Origin: Triatoma infestans
Lineage: Eukaryota > Arthropoda > Insecta > Hemiptera > Reduviidae
DNA: 64,000 bases
Direction of reading: 5' to 3'
Assembly (NCBI GenBank): GCA_011037195.1
Contig: JAAEAF010013308.1
Location: forward strand, 74,981-138,980
A program made the translations under genes and the position numbers. Below are positions 1 to 10,824 of this stretch, piece by piece (the first letter of the stretch is position 1; each line of letters starts with the position of its first letter). The notes under the pieces are model-generated. The model was not told the origin of the DNA, made no database searches, and saw only the letters and a program-made list of their open reading frames with translations.

Positions 1-240
1 AAATTAGGTAGCGAGAGATTTAGACTGAGTAAAGAGAAGGTAGTAGTTGGTTGTTGACGCGTTGTAACTGCTATGTGAACTATTCTAAAGGCTCCCCTGT
101 AGGGCTAGCGCAGCTGTATATATATAGAGTCCCCCTTTCTAGTCTGACCTAAGTAGCGAGTGAGATTCTCAATTTTGTCTCTCTCTCTCTCTCTCTCTGC
201 TTTGGATCCCTTTACAAGGTCAAATTACTTTTGGTTTGAA
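1..240. other. TATA-containing LTR-like or promoter-like stretch with CT microsatellite
   Basis: This stretch is less AT-rich than its surroundings. It has an alternating TA run at 117-126 followed by a C-rich segment, then a pure CT microsatellite at about 178-198. A TATA-like run in a GC-richer island next to retrotransposon debris could be part of an LTR promoter or a relic of a host promoter. I see no TG...CA ends, target duplication or second copy in the window, so the identity is open. Confidence 0.2.
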
Positions 241-1010
241 ATATTTTTCTTCGGAGAAATTGGCTTATAAAACTGTGTCTTATTTGATATAATTTAGGTT
301 TTCAACATTTATATAATATTAAGTGGATCTATCTTAAGAAGGAGCGTCTAAATATTTCAGACTTTTAGAAAAATTGCAAACTTACATGTGCTAAATTCCA
401 ATGACAAACTCGTATTAATTCCATAATTTTATCCCTAATAATAATTAAGCTATGACAGAACTTAGTATAATTTATGTAATGATAATATAACTGTAGTAAT
501 AATGCAGAAACGAAGATTAAACTGAAGCAGTCTAAATGAAGACTTAGATACTTGTGTCAAGGAGATTGAAAAGCTAGAGGATGACATTAGTTTAAAAAAC
601 AGGAGACTTGTCTGTCAGACTCTCCTATAAAACATTAGCCTTCTTTAGAAGTACGACTCGTAGTAGTAACCATTTCTGTTTCATTGTATTCCTTCCCTTT
701 ATCGCCACAATCATTCATCAACCTTTTTCATCCAGATTTTCTTTTAATTTTTACTGTTATACAGTATATGGAAAAAAAGTTGTTCAATTTGTTTTTTTTT
801 ACTTTTTTTTTGTACAACTTAATTTCGACTGTTATTTCTTCTTGTAAATCTCAACTTTTTTTTTTTCTTTGTTTTATACAACTTAATTCGACTCTTATTT
901 CCTCTTATTTATTAAAATGTTGACTCGGAAAATTCTTTAATGGGAGTGTATCAAAAAAGGACCGAAAAAAGACCGTTTTTCTTTCTAAAGATTAGTAATA
1001 ATTATATTTA
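241..1010. other. AT-rich sequence without recognisable gene
   Basis: Long T and pyrimidine runs (about 780-870) dominate. The short open frames here have biased, low-complexity composition and match no family I know. I see no RNA gene or repeat of the other families in the window. Confidence 0.5.
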
Positions 1011-1014
1011 TTGG

Positions 1015-2408
1015 AGTCTCCGTGGGTGACACTAAAGTCAAAGCGCTATTATATGCGGACGATGTCCTCATTTCCGATAGGCTTACAATGGTATATCAAT
1101 TCTTTACAAAATTATTGCGACCAGTGGAACTTAAAAGTAAATTTAAACAAGTCGAAAGTGGTTGTCTTTAGGAAAGGTAGAAGACTTGGTTCCTTAGAAA
1201 AATGGAGATATAAGAGTGGGTATACTAATAGAAGTTACCAATTCTTATAAATATCTTGGTGTTGTTTAAACATCTCGCCTTTCTTTCTGTTAAAACTTGA
1301 ACGACAAAGTATCACTAGCTAAGTTAGGGCTGAATAGGGTCTGGTCCCATTTTCTCTTTCACAATCAAGTTCCATTAAAATCCAAATATCAAGTCTTTAA
1401 CACTGTACAGCGGTCAATATTATGTTATGCTGCCCAAGTCTGGGGCTACGAGCGTTATGATGAATTAGAGAAATTTCAAAGATATTTTGTTAAAAAAAGT
1501 GTTTGCTTTGCCCAATTCTACTCCTAACGACATAATTCACCTTGAGGGCTCCATCAACACAGTTTTTTACTTCACATTAAATCTTCATATTAATTATGGC
1601 ATTAAAATATTTTCTTCTCCTGATTCCCGTTTAACTAAGATTGTAGCCTCAGAAGTTGTTACAAAGAATATTCTTTGGTTTAAATGCTGGTCGGATCTTT
1701 TACAGAAATACTCCTCAATAGAATTCAGTTTTAGGCTAGATAATTTATCAGACTGGAAAACTTATGCTTCAGTCTTGCTAGAGGTAATCCGAAGAAGTGA
1801 TCGGGATGAGTCTGTGAGTCGTGTTCTGAAGTCTGATCGTTTCCTTCTTTATAAAGAGCTGTTAATGTTGGCCTAAATGAAGAGATTAATCTTAAAGATT
1901 TGAGCATATTGTTCAAATAAGGGGTGAATTACTCAATCTAAATTGTGTCCCATTGTTTAATAAAGACCCAGATAAAGAGAGGTGCCACTTGTGTAATCTA
2001 AATGAACGAGAGATATGTTCCACTTCTTATGTCAGTGTTCTGCACTAGCTCATAATCGTCGATTACTCTTTGGAATGGGTTCAATTTCATCACAGTTTGT
2101 GACTTCTTAGCTCTCCAATATCAGTTGATTGCCTTGTTTTTGTAAAATTTGTTTAACAAGCTCTAGATTATAGAAATAATTAATCCAATTAGGCCAATCA
2201 TTAATGCCTAAAATTTCATAATTAATAATTATAATAAAACAAAATAGTAATTTTATTTGTTATATGTAATTTTGCTTTTCTTTTTATGTATAATTAATAA
2301 CCAAACTCTGGCAGACGGCTTCATGCCATGCTATATTTAATAGTAATTTACTTATTTTTTGTATGTAATATTTTCTTTGAAATAAAGTGTATTATTATTA
2401 CTATTATT
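1015..2408 (+). pseudogene. Non-LTR retrotransposon fragment (reverse transcriptase C-terminal half and 3' end)
   Basis: This is a 5'-truncated, frameshifted LINE. Reading + strand, GVSVGDTKVKALLYADD gives the catalytic YADD motif of reverse transcriptase at 1052-1063. After a frameshift near 1078 comes YCDQWNLKVNLNKSKV (about 1110-1160), the conserved block following the active site, then VNSYKYLGV (about 1240). Further frames give LCYAAQVWGYERYDELEKF (about 1420-1475) and LPNSTPNDIIHLE (about 1507-1545), typical of the thumb and C-terminal region. A zinc-knuckle-like CHLCN...HFLCQC pair lies at about 1990-2045. The 3' region ends at AATAAA and an ATT-rich tail (about 2383-2408), as in Jockey/R1/I-type elements. 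At least three frame breaks make it non-coding. The clade is not certain without a tree. Confidence 0.8.
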
Positions 2409-2743
2409 CATTGTAGTATTCTGCTACCTATTAATATAATGAGATAATAGCAGTATTGCTAGAATTAAAAATTGAAAATTGATTAACCTGAAGTGTGAGT
2501 TTAAAGAATAGGCTTTTCAGTTTTTTGAAATTCTCTCGTAAATAACGAAAACGATATTCATTAAACTTGTAATACATTACTGCACAGATATAAGCGTTTC
2601 ACTTTTAATTGAAATAATTTTCAAGAAAAAGGTTTCTAAGAAATATGTGATATTAAATTTCATATAATATTGAGATTTGTTCAATGATTTTTATGGCTAT
2701 CTGCTGGACTACAATGTAAATCACTTCAACTAGGGGTGTTATA
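2409..2743. other. AT-rich sequence, nothing recognised
   Basis: This is the gap between the LINE tail and mariner copy 1. No open frame, RNA gene or repeat of the window's families is visible. Confidence 0.5.
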
Positions 2744-2777
2744 CGAGGTGTGTAAATTAAGTAATGAGACTGATTTT
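2744..2777 (+). repeat. Left terminal inverted repeat of mariner copy 1
   Basis: These 34 bases are exactly complementary to 4027-4060. They follow a TA target dinucleotide. This is the presumed transposase binding and cleavage end. Confidence 0.92.
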
Positions 2778-2802
2778 TTATCTTTTTTTTATTCAAATAA
2801 AA

Positions 2803-3868
2803 TTACAATTCAACATTGTCCCCTTCAAAGTAACTACCTTGGGAAGCCACACAACGCTGAAGACGATTCTTCCATTCGTCATAGCAGTGCTGGAACTCGG
2901 ATACTGGAATAGACTTCAGTTGGTCGGTTACGGCTGTTTGAATATTCTCCAATGTTCCAAAATGACGTCCCTTGAGGTGATTTTTCAATTTGGGGAACAA
3001 AAAAAAAGTCACATGGACTCAAGTCGGGTGAATAAGGAGGCTGAGGAGCCACAGGAATGTTATTACTGGCCAAATACTCATTAATAGAAATCGCGGTGTG
3101 ACACGGAGCATTGTCGTGATGCAACACCCACTTGTTTTTGATGTTTGGTCTCACACGCATGACTCTTTTTCGAAGTCTCTCAAGAACTTCTCGGTAAAAA
3201 TGTTGGTTTACCATTTGGCATTGAGGCACAAATTCTTTGTGAACGATTCCTTGGCTATCAAAAAAGCAAATCAGCATGCATTTGATTTTTGAGTTGCTCA
3301 TTCTTGCTTTTTTTGGCCTTGGAGAGGTTGAAGTGTGCCACTGCATGCTCTGACGCTTAGTTTCTGGGTCATACTCAAACACCCAAGACTCGTCTCCTGT
3401 AATAACACGTTCCAAAAAATTGGGATCGTTTTCAATTGCTCCCAAAAAGTCAAGGCTCCTTTCCTTTCTGATGTCTTTTTGCTCTTGTGAAAGATTTTTC
3501 GGAACCATTTTTGCACAAATTTTTCTCATCCCCAATTCATTAGTCAAAATTTGATGAACGGTTGTGTGAGTCAAATTCAACTCTTCGCCGATCATTCGGA
3601 CTGTCAAACGACGATCTGAACGCACGAGATCGCGGATTCTGCCAACATTTTCGTCGGTTCTTGAAGATGAAGGCCTTCCGCTGCGAGGCTCGTCTTCAAT
3701 TGATTCCCTTCCTTCTGCAAACGACTTAAACCACCTAAAAACCTGTGCTCTCGACAAAACATTGTCTCCATAGGCCTGGCACAGTTTTTCAAACGTTTCC
3801 GTTGCACTGTGCCCAAGTCTGAAGCAAAACCTGATAGCACAACGTTGCTCGTAATTGATGTCACTCAT
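2803..3868 (-). pseudogene. mariner transposase, single-base frameshift
   Basis: The frame starts MSDINYEQRCAIRF and runs about 300 residues. It has an N-terminal helix-turn-helix (SRAQVFRWFKSF, about residues 39-50), a second DNA-binding helix pair (LTHTTVHQIL), and the catalytic D,D34D triad: first D in TGDESWVFEY, second in HHDNAPCHT, third in LSPCDFF, with 34 residues between the last two. A run of nine A (minus-strand T) at about 3000-3007 is one base longer than in the copy at 44854-45918. It shifts the frame just after the third D (CDFFFVPQ instead of CDFFLFPK) and replaces the last ~65 residues. The lost C-terminus is still readable in the next frame, ending GDNVEL. The start was chosen as the first Met of the conserved frame. 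Confidence 0.93.
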
Positions 3869-4026
3869 TTTTAAAACGCACTGAAAAAAACCTTGCTCAC
3901 AAAAAAAGTCACTACGGACAGTGCAACAACTCTAGCATTTTCAAATTTGCACTGGACGTGTATCAGATGTTTACTTGCCCTACCACGCATGCGCCGCGTC
4001 TCCAGTGTTGCCAGATCGAACACTAG

Positions 4027-4060
4027 AAAATCAGTCTCATTACTTAATTTACACACCTCG
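4027..4060 (-). repeat. Right terminal inverted repeat of mariner copy 1
   Basis: A perfect inverted partner of 2744-2777, followed directly by TA. Confidence 0.92.
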
Positions 4061-4755
4061 TATGAACCCCTCTCTCCTAACACAGAGATTTATTTTTCCG
4101 ACTAAATGCTTTTAAGGTGGTTTTTTTTTTGGAGTTAAGCTTTCCTCGAAAAAAAAAATGCTTTTTATTAAGTTGGTATAAATTGAAGACAAACATCTAG
4201 TAAGGAATTATAAATTTGGTGAAAATTATTTTAAATTGCAGTTAGAGAAAGTTTATTGTTTGTTTTTCATCAGATTTTTTAATTGTATTCATGGTATAAG
4301 AGAAAATCGTCTGAGTATTTTACACATGATTTTAATTAGATTATTGTTATTGTTGGAATTACATTTTTAGACTGTAGCATAGCCTATTATTACTGTCTCA
4401 TTTTTTTTTTTTACTTATAACGGGGTTTTTATATTTATTATGTTGGTAAATGTGGGCGTGTCCTCTCTTGCTGATTACACTGAGGAAAAAGGAAATTAAA
4501 ACTCTATACAAGTATGTTGTAGACGTTTGCGTTCTAGCCATTGTATCAGGTTTTTATATACGTTCGCCAAAACATTACTATATTCCTATGGGAAATTAGA
4601 TCTTTTGAATTTGCAATATACCTATTACATTCCGTTTTAATGACTGTTTACTCTTGCTTTAATAGTTACATAAAATCGTATTTTTTTTTTATCTTAATAA
4701 AAAATGCTAATACAAGAGTATTTATGTGATATTGTATCAGAGATATTTTTCGTGA

Positions 4756-4786
<31 letters not shown>

Positions 4787-4960
4787 GTGGTCATCGACCA
4801 CATACATATGTAATTTAAGATACATATCTCCAACTTGTTGGATGTTTCCATTTTTAAAAGGAACAATGTACACAAACCTTTTAAAAAGCGAAAAAACAAC
4901 ATATTATAACGTTTTTCTCTGTAAACTAGCTATTGCAACTAGTTTTAAGTTGGTTCTTAT
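4061..4960. other. AT-rich sequence with long poly-T tract
   Basis: There is a T run of nearly 30 bases at about 4759-4786. The small open frames on both strands here are low-complexity and unrelated to known proteins. Nothing else is recognised. Confidence 0.5.
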
Positions 4961-5157
4961 AGATAAAATACTCTAAACTTCAATAAAGAAAACACCAATT
5001 TATTGTTATACACAATAAATTACTAAATACAACACTTAATAAAATTACTTCACAGTTTAGACTACAAAAATTCACTTTGTTTCACTTTTTATACACTTTT
5101 CACAAACTAGTGACTTCGTTTGTAACTGAAAAACTCTCTCAACTCTCTGCGGTCCCA

Positions 5158-5168
5158 CTATTTATACC
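5158..5168 (-). promoter_or_regulatory. TATA box (GGTATAAATAG)
   Basis: On the minus strand the sequence is GGTATAAATAG, an excellent TATA box flanked by GC-rich bases. The best initiator-like TCAGTT is about 39 bp downstream, somewhat farther than usual, so the true start may lie nearer 5135. Confidence 0.6.
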
Positions 5169-5174
5169 GGTGGA

Positions 5175-5187
5175 GAATCTTCTAGAA
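5175..5187. promoter_or_regulatory. Heat-shock element (three perfect inverted modules)
   Basis: The sequence GAATCTTCTAGAA reads GAA-nn-TTC-nn-GAA, three contiguous alternating 5-bp modules, the minimal consensus for a heat-shock factor trimer. It lies 6 bp upstream of a TATA box in minus orientation, the usual arrangement in heat-inducible promoters. Confidence 0.6.
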
Positions 5188-5399
5188 CCATCTCAATCCT
5201 TCCAGAGAGGACTAGAGCGCGTCGCCAGCGCTTCCTAGCGGCCACTAAGAGAACTGGAGGTTCCTACTTCCTCTCCTAGATGGCACCACTGGCCCGCGAT
5301 ACAATATGTTATCCAGGTATCAAGAACCCCCTCTCTTAGCTTAACAAAAACTAGGTCCTAACAAAAACACTTTTAAAAAAACCAGTGTATCAACTTAAT

Positions 5400-5555
5400 T
5401 TGCTCTTTACAAGTCTTTATTATGATACTGTTTTGACAAAAACATCCTGATGATAGTCGAACGCTCGGAAACCGGTCGATATCCACAAAAAGAAGCAGGC
5501 TATCACGGAAAATATCTCTTAATGCTTTCCAGTTCTGCGGAACGAATCACAACAT
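5400..5555 (+). repeat. Hammerhead-bearing repeat family A, decayed single copy
   Basis: This shares with 22735-22880, 53390-53555 and 58596-58921 the ordered blocks TGCTCT..ACAAGTCT, CATCCTGA, ACCGGTCGAT, GAAGCAGGCTA(T/C)CACGG, and a terminal CCAG(C/T)TCTGCGGAAC. It contains a decayed hammerhead-like motif at 5443-5481. Confidence 0.75.
5443..5481 (+). ncRNA. Hammerhead-like motif, family A (decayed)
   Basis: Stem I strand CATC (5443-5446) is followed by the core CTGATGAT, a degraded stem II, GGAAACCGGTC, and GATA where GATG is expected. CTGATGA is the canonical core. Stem II (AGTCGAACGCTC) has lost pairs and stem I keeps only three, so activity is unlikely. Confidence 0.5.
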
Positions 5556-5727
5556 CTAATATTGTACTTTATTTATTTTAGCTACTAAATAGCTAAAACA
5601 TAAATCCATTCATAAGTTTTTAGATCAAAGTGATAACTGTCGAACTCACTATATGTATTAGGGCAATCAAACGTTAATGTTGCATATAGTTGAATTTTAT
5701 GGCTGGTTGATGTAATATTAATTTTTT

Positions 5728-5937
5728 TTAGAGTTGTAAGAATATGAACCTCTTAACAGCCTTTTTAATTATATTTATCTTGAAATACATTTATTCCCGT
5801 CGTTCCGACTCTGTGCAATAATCGTCCCTTGATAATGGACACGCAGAGTGTCGGAACGTCGGGAATAAATGTAATTTATTTCAAGATAAATATAATTAAA
5901 AAGCCTGTTAACAGGTTCATATTCTTACAACCCTAAA
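5728..5937. repeat. Palindromic repeat (family D) around a hammerhead-like motif
   Basis: The left arm (5728-5815) and right arm (5851-5937) are inverted copies sharing TTGTAAGAATATGAACCT, the AT-rich core, and ATTTATTCCCG. The centre (about 5816-5850) carries GATAATGGACACGC. The right arm contains a hammerhead-like motif on the + strand; the left arm keeps only part of it. It is related in motif sequence to the inner part of the large palindrome at 15.2-16.3 kb. Confidence 0.8.
5825..5864 (+). ncRNA. Hammerhead-like motif, family D
   Basis: Stem I TCCC (5825-5828) pairs with GGGA (5861-5864), four base pairs. Between them lie a core TTGATAAT (consensus CUGANGA plus one base), stem II GACAC/GTGTC with loop GCAGA, GGAAC in place of GAAAC, and the cleavage-type triplet GTC (5858-5860). 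Two core positions differ from consensus, so it may be inactive. Confidence 0.6.
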
Positions 5938-5939
5938 TC

Positions 5940-6885
5940 AAACGTTTAGTTAAAAATTTCATCTTCGTAGGAAACGTCGGTTGAAATAGCAAGAATTGCA
6001 GTTCAACTGTCGTGTGAGGTTCCATTTTAAATATGCTTTTTTGTTACAACTGTACCAAGATATATCAAGAGCGGAAAGTCGCAGAAAGCTCAAAATAATT
6101 TTGCGTTTAGGTATCCCGCCACTACATCTGAACAAAAGGTATTGATCTAAATTCATCTACCGGATATGCTACTATTCTACTGAACAGTTTTTTTTTTGCT
6201 TCAGTTTCCACGATTTATTTGCGAATGGCTTCAACGTCTTTCTTTAAACTTCGCATATTAAACTACATTGATGAAGGACTGTCACTTTTATTTGTAACAT
6301 ATTTCTAGGTAAACTGTTTTTTGGAATGTTCTAGGGTAATTATTGCAACTTGAAGCTTTCTAACTTAAACGCCACTTTAGTAGAATATACGGTTCTGTCA
6401 CTATATAATTTTATATCAGAATTATTAGAATTTCAAATTTTAAAGAAAATAAGTTTCATAGTTTTTTCAATTTTTTCCCAAAAAACGGTTCCGACGATTT
6501 CTTTAAACGTGGATTGGTAAATTTATTACCAATTATTTGGAATATGATCTTTTGAAATATGAGAGTGAGAGAGGGGGAGGGAGCTGAGGCGTTAGGATTA
6601 TCATTAATTGGCATAGGCCATATTTCTAGACTTGAGCGCTGTCATATGGCCTGCAATATGGCTACATTCAGTTAACTGGTCCTAAAACTAGTGTGTGTGG
6701 AATGTGCGGCTATCCACCATCAGTTAAATTAACCGCTACTTCCTCTAAGAAAAGCATGCAGTTATTTGGGGAGTAGCGGCTTCCCACTATCCATTTACTT
6801 CATCAGAACAGTACCACAATACACTTAAACTACATACACTCTACACTTTACAGGCCAAGGAAAAACGTTTTGTACTCTCTTAGAT
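5940..6885. other. Unassigned AT-rich sequence
   Basis: No family is recognised. A purine-rich GA stretch lies at about 6560-6590. A GC-richer segment at 6640-6800 contains a loose inverted similarity (GTGCGGCTATCCACCATC and GTAGCGGCTTCCCACTATCC). The open frames are not convincing. Confidence 0.4.
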
Positions 6886-6889
6886 TTTC

Positions 6890-7025
6890 TCTTCCTGGGA
6901 GCCTCTACAGCTCTACCCGGTGATGGGCAATATTGTCTGTAGCTAGAGAATTTTGCTCGGAAGCCGGCAGTGCACTAAGAAAGCTCCAGTGGGCACTATA
7001 GATCTTTCAGGTCGCAGGGCAATAA
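6890..7025 (+). repeat. SINE body fragment, same family as 35505-35720
   Basis: This shares with 35585-35705 the ordered blocks CCTCTRCAG, CCCGGTGATGG, CATTGCACT-like GCAGTGCACTAAGAA, and CACWATAGATC(C/T)TTCAG. The tRNA-like head seen in the other copy is absent, so this looks like a 5'-truncated copy. Confidence 0.6.
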
Positions 7026-8200
7026 AATAACAATTTAAATCTAGTTTAAGCTTAGCACAAATCGCAAGTTAAATAAAATTTGTCAGTTAAGTGACATATT
7101 GTGACAATTGCAATAAGATAAAACTGTGAATATTTCACACACGAGATTTTTATATAAAAGGCTTTTTTCTTCATTTGAAAAATAGAAATCTATGTAATGT
7201 GATGGTGTGATATGTATTTGTAGTAGCACGAGCGGTGTTGTAGAAAAAGGGCTTGTAAGTATGTTTGAGAAAAAGAAAGAAGTATTAAGAATAATTAAGA
7301 AATCACCACTGTTAACAATAAATATATTATTTTCTAAACAAAATTAAGCACATTACAATATCACAATTATAAATCAGAAGTATATCTAGAATAAAGGCAA
7401 ATATCTATCATTGGCACTGAGCGATTCCTGAAGTGTTCTGGCTTTGGAAGCAGAATACGAATGTCTTGTTTGAAAGCAGAAGTGAGACTGTCTAAGGAAT
7501 GCTCTCTAACAAAGCAGTTGGCCAAGTCGCATTGTATTAAATTTTGTGCCTTTGTTTCCCTACTAGCAATGACCCCAATTTACAGTACCTGACTCTAAAA
7601 TACACTCTTTTTGAAGGTAAATTTACTATTTAATATATTTTACAAAACTATTTATTTTCATTGCTTTCTTCCACTACATCTATATTATGTATATTCCATT
7701 TAATTGCATTGTTTATACTGTATTAATTTAAACAGATATATTGAGATAAAATTTATTTAAACGTAATAAATTACAGACACCAAATCCAAGCTCAAAATAC
7801 CATAAATTTAGCTCAGCTATAGTAATAGCTAATTATTCATAACAAAGTTATTGGTGCATTAAACCACATAGGTATGCAAGTGAATATGTATGATTATAAA
7901 TCAGGTATCCCATTCACAAACCATGTATATAACTTGTCTTAATGACCTTTAAGTTTGTAGAGTGATTGTAATTATAAAGAGACCTAATGACTCATATACG
8001 TATTTTATATCTCTGTTCCTTTCTTTTATTTATAAACCAGAATATTTATATAATTTAGTTTTTTCATTTTTTTATTTAAGTTAATTTAAAAAAAATAAAA
8101 CATAAAAAGCAGTTACAACATGAATTTCCAGAGTTATTGATTTTTGCGAATATTGCCTAGTGAATGTTATATAAGTACGTAATTGTAACAAAAAAAAAAA
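7026..8200. other. AT-rich sequence, nothing recognised
   Basis: This is low-complexity A+T-rich DNA with no coding potential visible on either strand and no member of the window's repeat families. Confidence 0.5.
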
Positions 8201-9100
8201 AAATATCTTGTGTGAAACACTCACACAACATTCTCTTACTTCAGATTTCAAAATTGAAACTGACAAATAACTGAAAAACGTTCAGGAAAAGCCACTTCCG
8301 GTTTATTAATATTCTTGAAACTCGGAAATTTGGCCATCTATCTATTTTTAATTAATTTTGTTTGGATGATAAAATTGTATGATCAATTAAGATCCTTTAG
8401 AAGATAGCACTTTAGAAAAAACATAACCCCACCCCTCCCCCAAAAAGCCCCCTTATATGACATTATCAAGAGAAATGTTTCAAATAAAAGTTGTATCTCT
8501 TTATACGTGTAGTCACACTTTACTTTGAAGAAAATAGTTGGAGCCGTTTTCAAAAAAAATACCAGAAAATGAAAAATCATTTCAGTAAAACGCACTTCCG
8601 GTCATCCGATTTTTTCAAAACGGAACTTTACAACATATTAATTCTAATTAACATATATTTTTTAAGACAGAAATTGTATAATAAACTGAATAGCATTTTT
8701 AGATAAAACTAACCCCCCCTCCCCCAAGTGTCCTTAAATGAATTTTCCCGGAGAAATGTTTCAAATAAAAGTTGTATCTCTTTGTATTATACTTGATTAT
8801 GCCAAGTTTCAAGAAAATCGTCGGAGCCATTTTTGAGAAAATCGAAAAAACGTAAAAAAAAACAAAAAAAAAAACTAGTAAAGTGGTACTTCCGGTTGAG
8901 GAATTTTGACAGATGACCCACTGTCGGATCCCATGATGATACCTATGCGTTCACATACACACACACACACACTCACCACTTTCTAATAACTACTTTTTTT
9001 GACTCAGGGGACCTCAAAACGGATATTTCCGGTGAAAACTCGGCATCGAAAATTTGGTACGATTACAATACTTCCTCATACTAGGAGTAAGAGAAAGTAA
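8201..9100 (-). mobile_element. ~1 kb Helentron-like (HINE-type) repeat
   Basis: On the minus strand it begins ACTTTCTCTTACTCC (9100 side), contains a GT microsatellite (8960s) and CCGGAAGT blocks, and ends with the inverted partner (a variant of GGAGTAAGAGAAAGT), then a hairpin GTGTGAGTGTTTCACA at 8205-8222. Layout and sequence match the better copies at 28662-29677 and 37131-38157. No coding capacity. Confidence 0.75.
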
Positions 9101-9134
9101 TGATAAATAAATGAAACAAACTCTCGAGTTAAAT

Positions 9135-9680
9135 ATTACTTATTCTCGCATATTGGTAAGAAGAAGTATTGGAAATTGAGTTGTCACTGGAAATACCCTT
9201 TTTGAGTTGCCCTGAGTATGAAAAAAGTTTTTAGCGAGTTGTGTGTGTGTGTGTGTGTGTGTATAAAAAAAAGAAGGGAGGAAGCTCGGAAGCTCAACCT
9301 TTGTATTTCGTTAAGGTACTACTACAGGTATCGGACACGAAGTTTTCGATGTATATCATTAAGAAACAGAAGCGTTACTAGAATTCAAAATTAGAAGAAA
9401 ATATGTTAACCAAACGTGCGACTTTACAGAATTGATTTTTGAGTTTTGTTGGGGGGGGTGTAGGATTTTCTGAAAAGCTACTAAAATTATTTTTTCTTTT
9501 AATTTGAAATGTTAACTGTACAGATAAAAATGGTGTTCTTTTTTAACCGTCTAAGGTTTAAATTTAAACTGCCGCCATAACTCAACTGAACATTTCGTTA
9601 AGAAAATATTTGTCAAATTAAATTGTGTTAATTGCATTTAAAGAAAATCGTATGTGTGCCTGTTTTACACCAGATTTTTT
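9135..9680 (+). mobile_element. Divergent ~1 kb-family repeat copy
   Basis: Degraded 5' blocks (GGTAAGAAGAAGTATTGG, CACTGGAAATA, GCCCTGAGTATG), a GT microsatellite (9241-9262) and a 3' end reading TGCCTGTTTTACACCAGATT follow the family order. Much of the middle is diverged or deleted. Confidence 0.55.
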
Positions 9681-10029
9681 TTTTTAATTTATTTTTTTTT
9701 ATTTTTATAAATTTATTTAATGAATGAAAATACTGGTAAAACATGTACAGGTAGGTAACCTCTAAGAGAATGTTGTTTAGTGTAAAAGGGGAAGGTTACT
9801 TTAAAAAAAGGTTAAAATAATATAATTATTCTGATATTTAATTTATTGATAAATTTATTTTAACATATTAAAACAAATAAATTTAATTTTTATGTTTACC
9901 GTAATTATTTTAGTAATTTCATTTAAATGCGGAAGTCTTTAATTGGAAGATGGCATGGATGGTGATTGTTTTTTTTATTCTATAAAGCTTAAAAATTACT
10001 TTTTCGCTCATATAAGATTAAAATTTACA

Positions 10030-10475
10030 ACTTTCTCTTATTGCTGGTAAGTCTTACATATTAAGAGGTCCCTTGAGTACGAAAAAAAAAAATGATCACG
10101 TGTATGTGTGTAAAAGAAAATATGTTAAAAGCAAAAAAAAATGACAGGAATCTCAAAGTTAGTGTTCCGTTTAGATACGACTGCCGCTTGTAATGAATAA
10201 AGTTTTTGAACGAAATCCATCAAACCGGAAGTGTGCGATTTATAGTGAATGTTTTTTTTTCAATATTAGTTTTTCATTATTTTCTTTAATGAAAATAGTG
10301 TTAGTAATCTACCACTTTTAAAAAAAAAGTACCTGTTACTTTTATTTGAAAAAATGATAAGTTTGAAGGAAATTTGTCACTTAAATTTATGTAAACTTAC
10401 TAGATTAAGTAAAGTAACCAAGAGATTAAGTTAAAGTTAAGTAACTACAAGTGTTTAACACCAGATTTTTTTTTT
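10030..10475 (+). mobile_element. Divergent ~1 kb-family repeat copy
   Basis: It starts ACTTTCTCTTATTGCTGGTA, has GAGGTCCCTTGAGTACG, a short GT tract, AAACCGGAAGTGTGCG (about 10214) and ends AGTGTTTAACACCAGATTTT. The order of blocks is that of the family, with internal deletions. Confidence 0.6.
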
Positions 10476-10824
10476 TTTTGTTAGGATAAATGAAAAAAAT
10501 TTGTGAAGATTAAATTCAATTTGTGATTTTGTATATTATGATTGTGTTAATAGTAGTGATCCATATAACGTTTAAATCATTTAAATTTAAATAATATAAA
10601 ATTATAATTTTTACCCACATCCTCGCATCTCATATTATATTATATACGTCGAGTACATATTACATAGCCAGCCCACCTTTATTATTGTTAACGTAGGTTG
10701 TGGTTGTTGATTTATTATTTTTAAAGGAAGGTATTTATTAATTACGTCAATGTTGTCATGCAATTTCCGTTTAGACTCTTTATGTTTTTGTTTTTTTGAA
10801 CTTAGTTTATGTTTCATGAAAAAA

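Larger units (their letters stand above)
2744..4060 (-). mobile_element. mariner-family DNA transposon, copy 1 (perfect TIRs)
   Basis: The element is about 1317 bp, bounded by TA dinucleotides at 2742-2743 and 4061-4062, the normal target duplication of Tc1/mariner elements. Its ends are perfect 34-bp inverted repeats starting CGAGGTGTGT. The transposase lies on the minus strand and is broken by one inserted base. The sequence is nearly identical to the copy at 44794-46110, so both moved recently. With intact ends and a dead transposase, it could still be mobilised in trans if another copy makes protein. Confidence 0.95.
4960..5370 (-). mobile_element. LTR-like promoter block (candidate solo LTR) with heat-shock element
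   Basis: Read on the minus strand, a GC-richer upstream part (5210-5340) leads to a heat-shock element (5175-5187), a TATA box (5158-5168), a TCAGTT initiator-like site (5129-5124) and then, without any coding sequence, an AATAAA poly(A) signal (5004-4999). A promoter and poly(A) signal only ~150 bp apart with no open frame is the layout of an LTR. I could not fix the ends or a target duplication, and no second copy lies in the window. The alternative is a fragment of a host heat-shock promoter, but no Hsp reading frame follows. Confidence 0.4.

Noticed and set aside
5100..5200. Promoter of a heat-shock protein gene
   Set aside because: No Hsp coding sequence follows; a poly(A) signal comes ~155 bp downstream, so an LTR is more likely.
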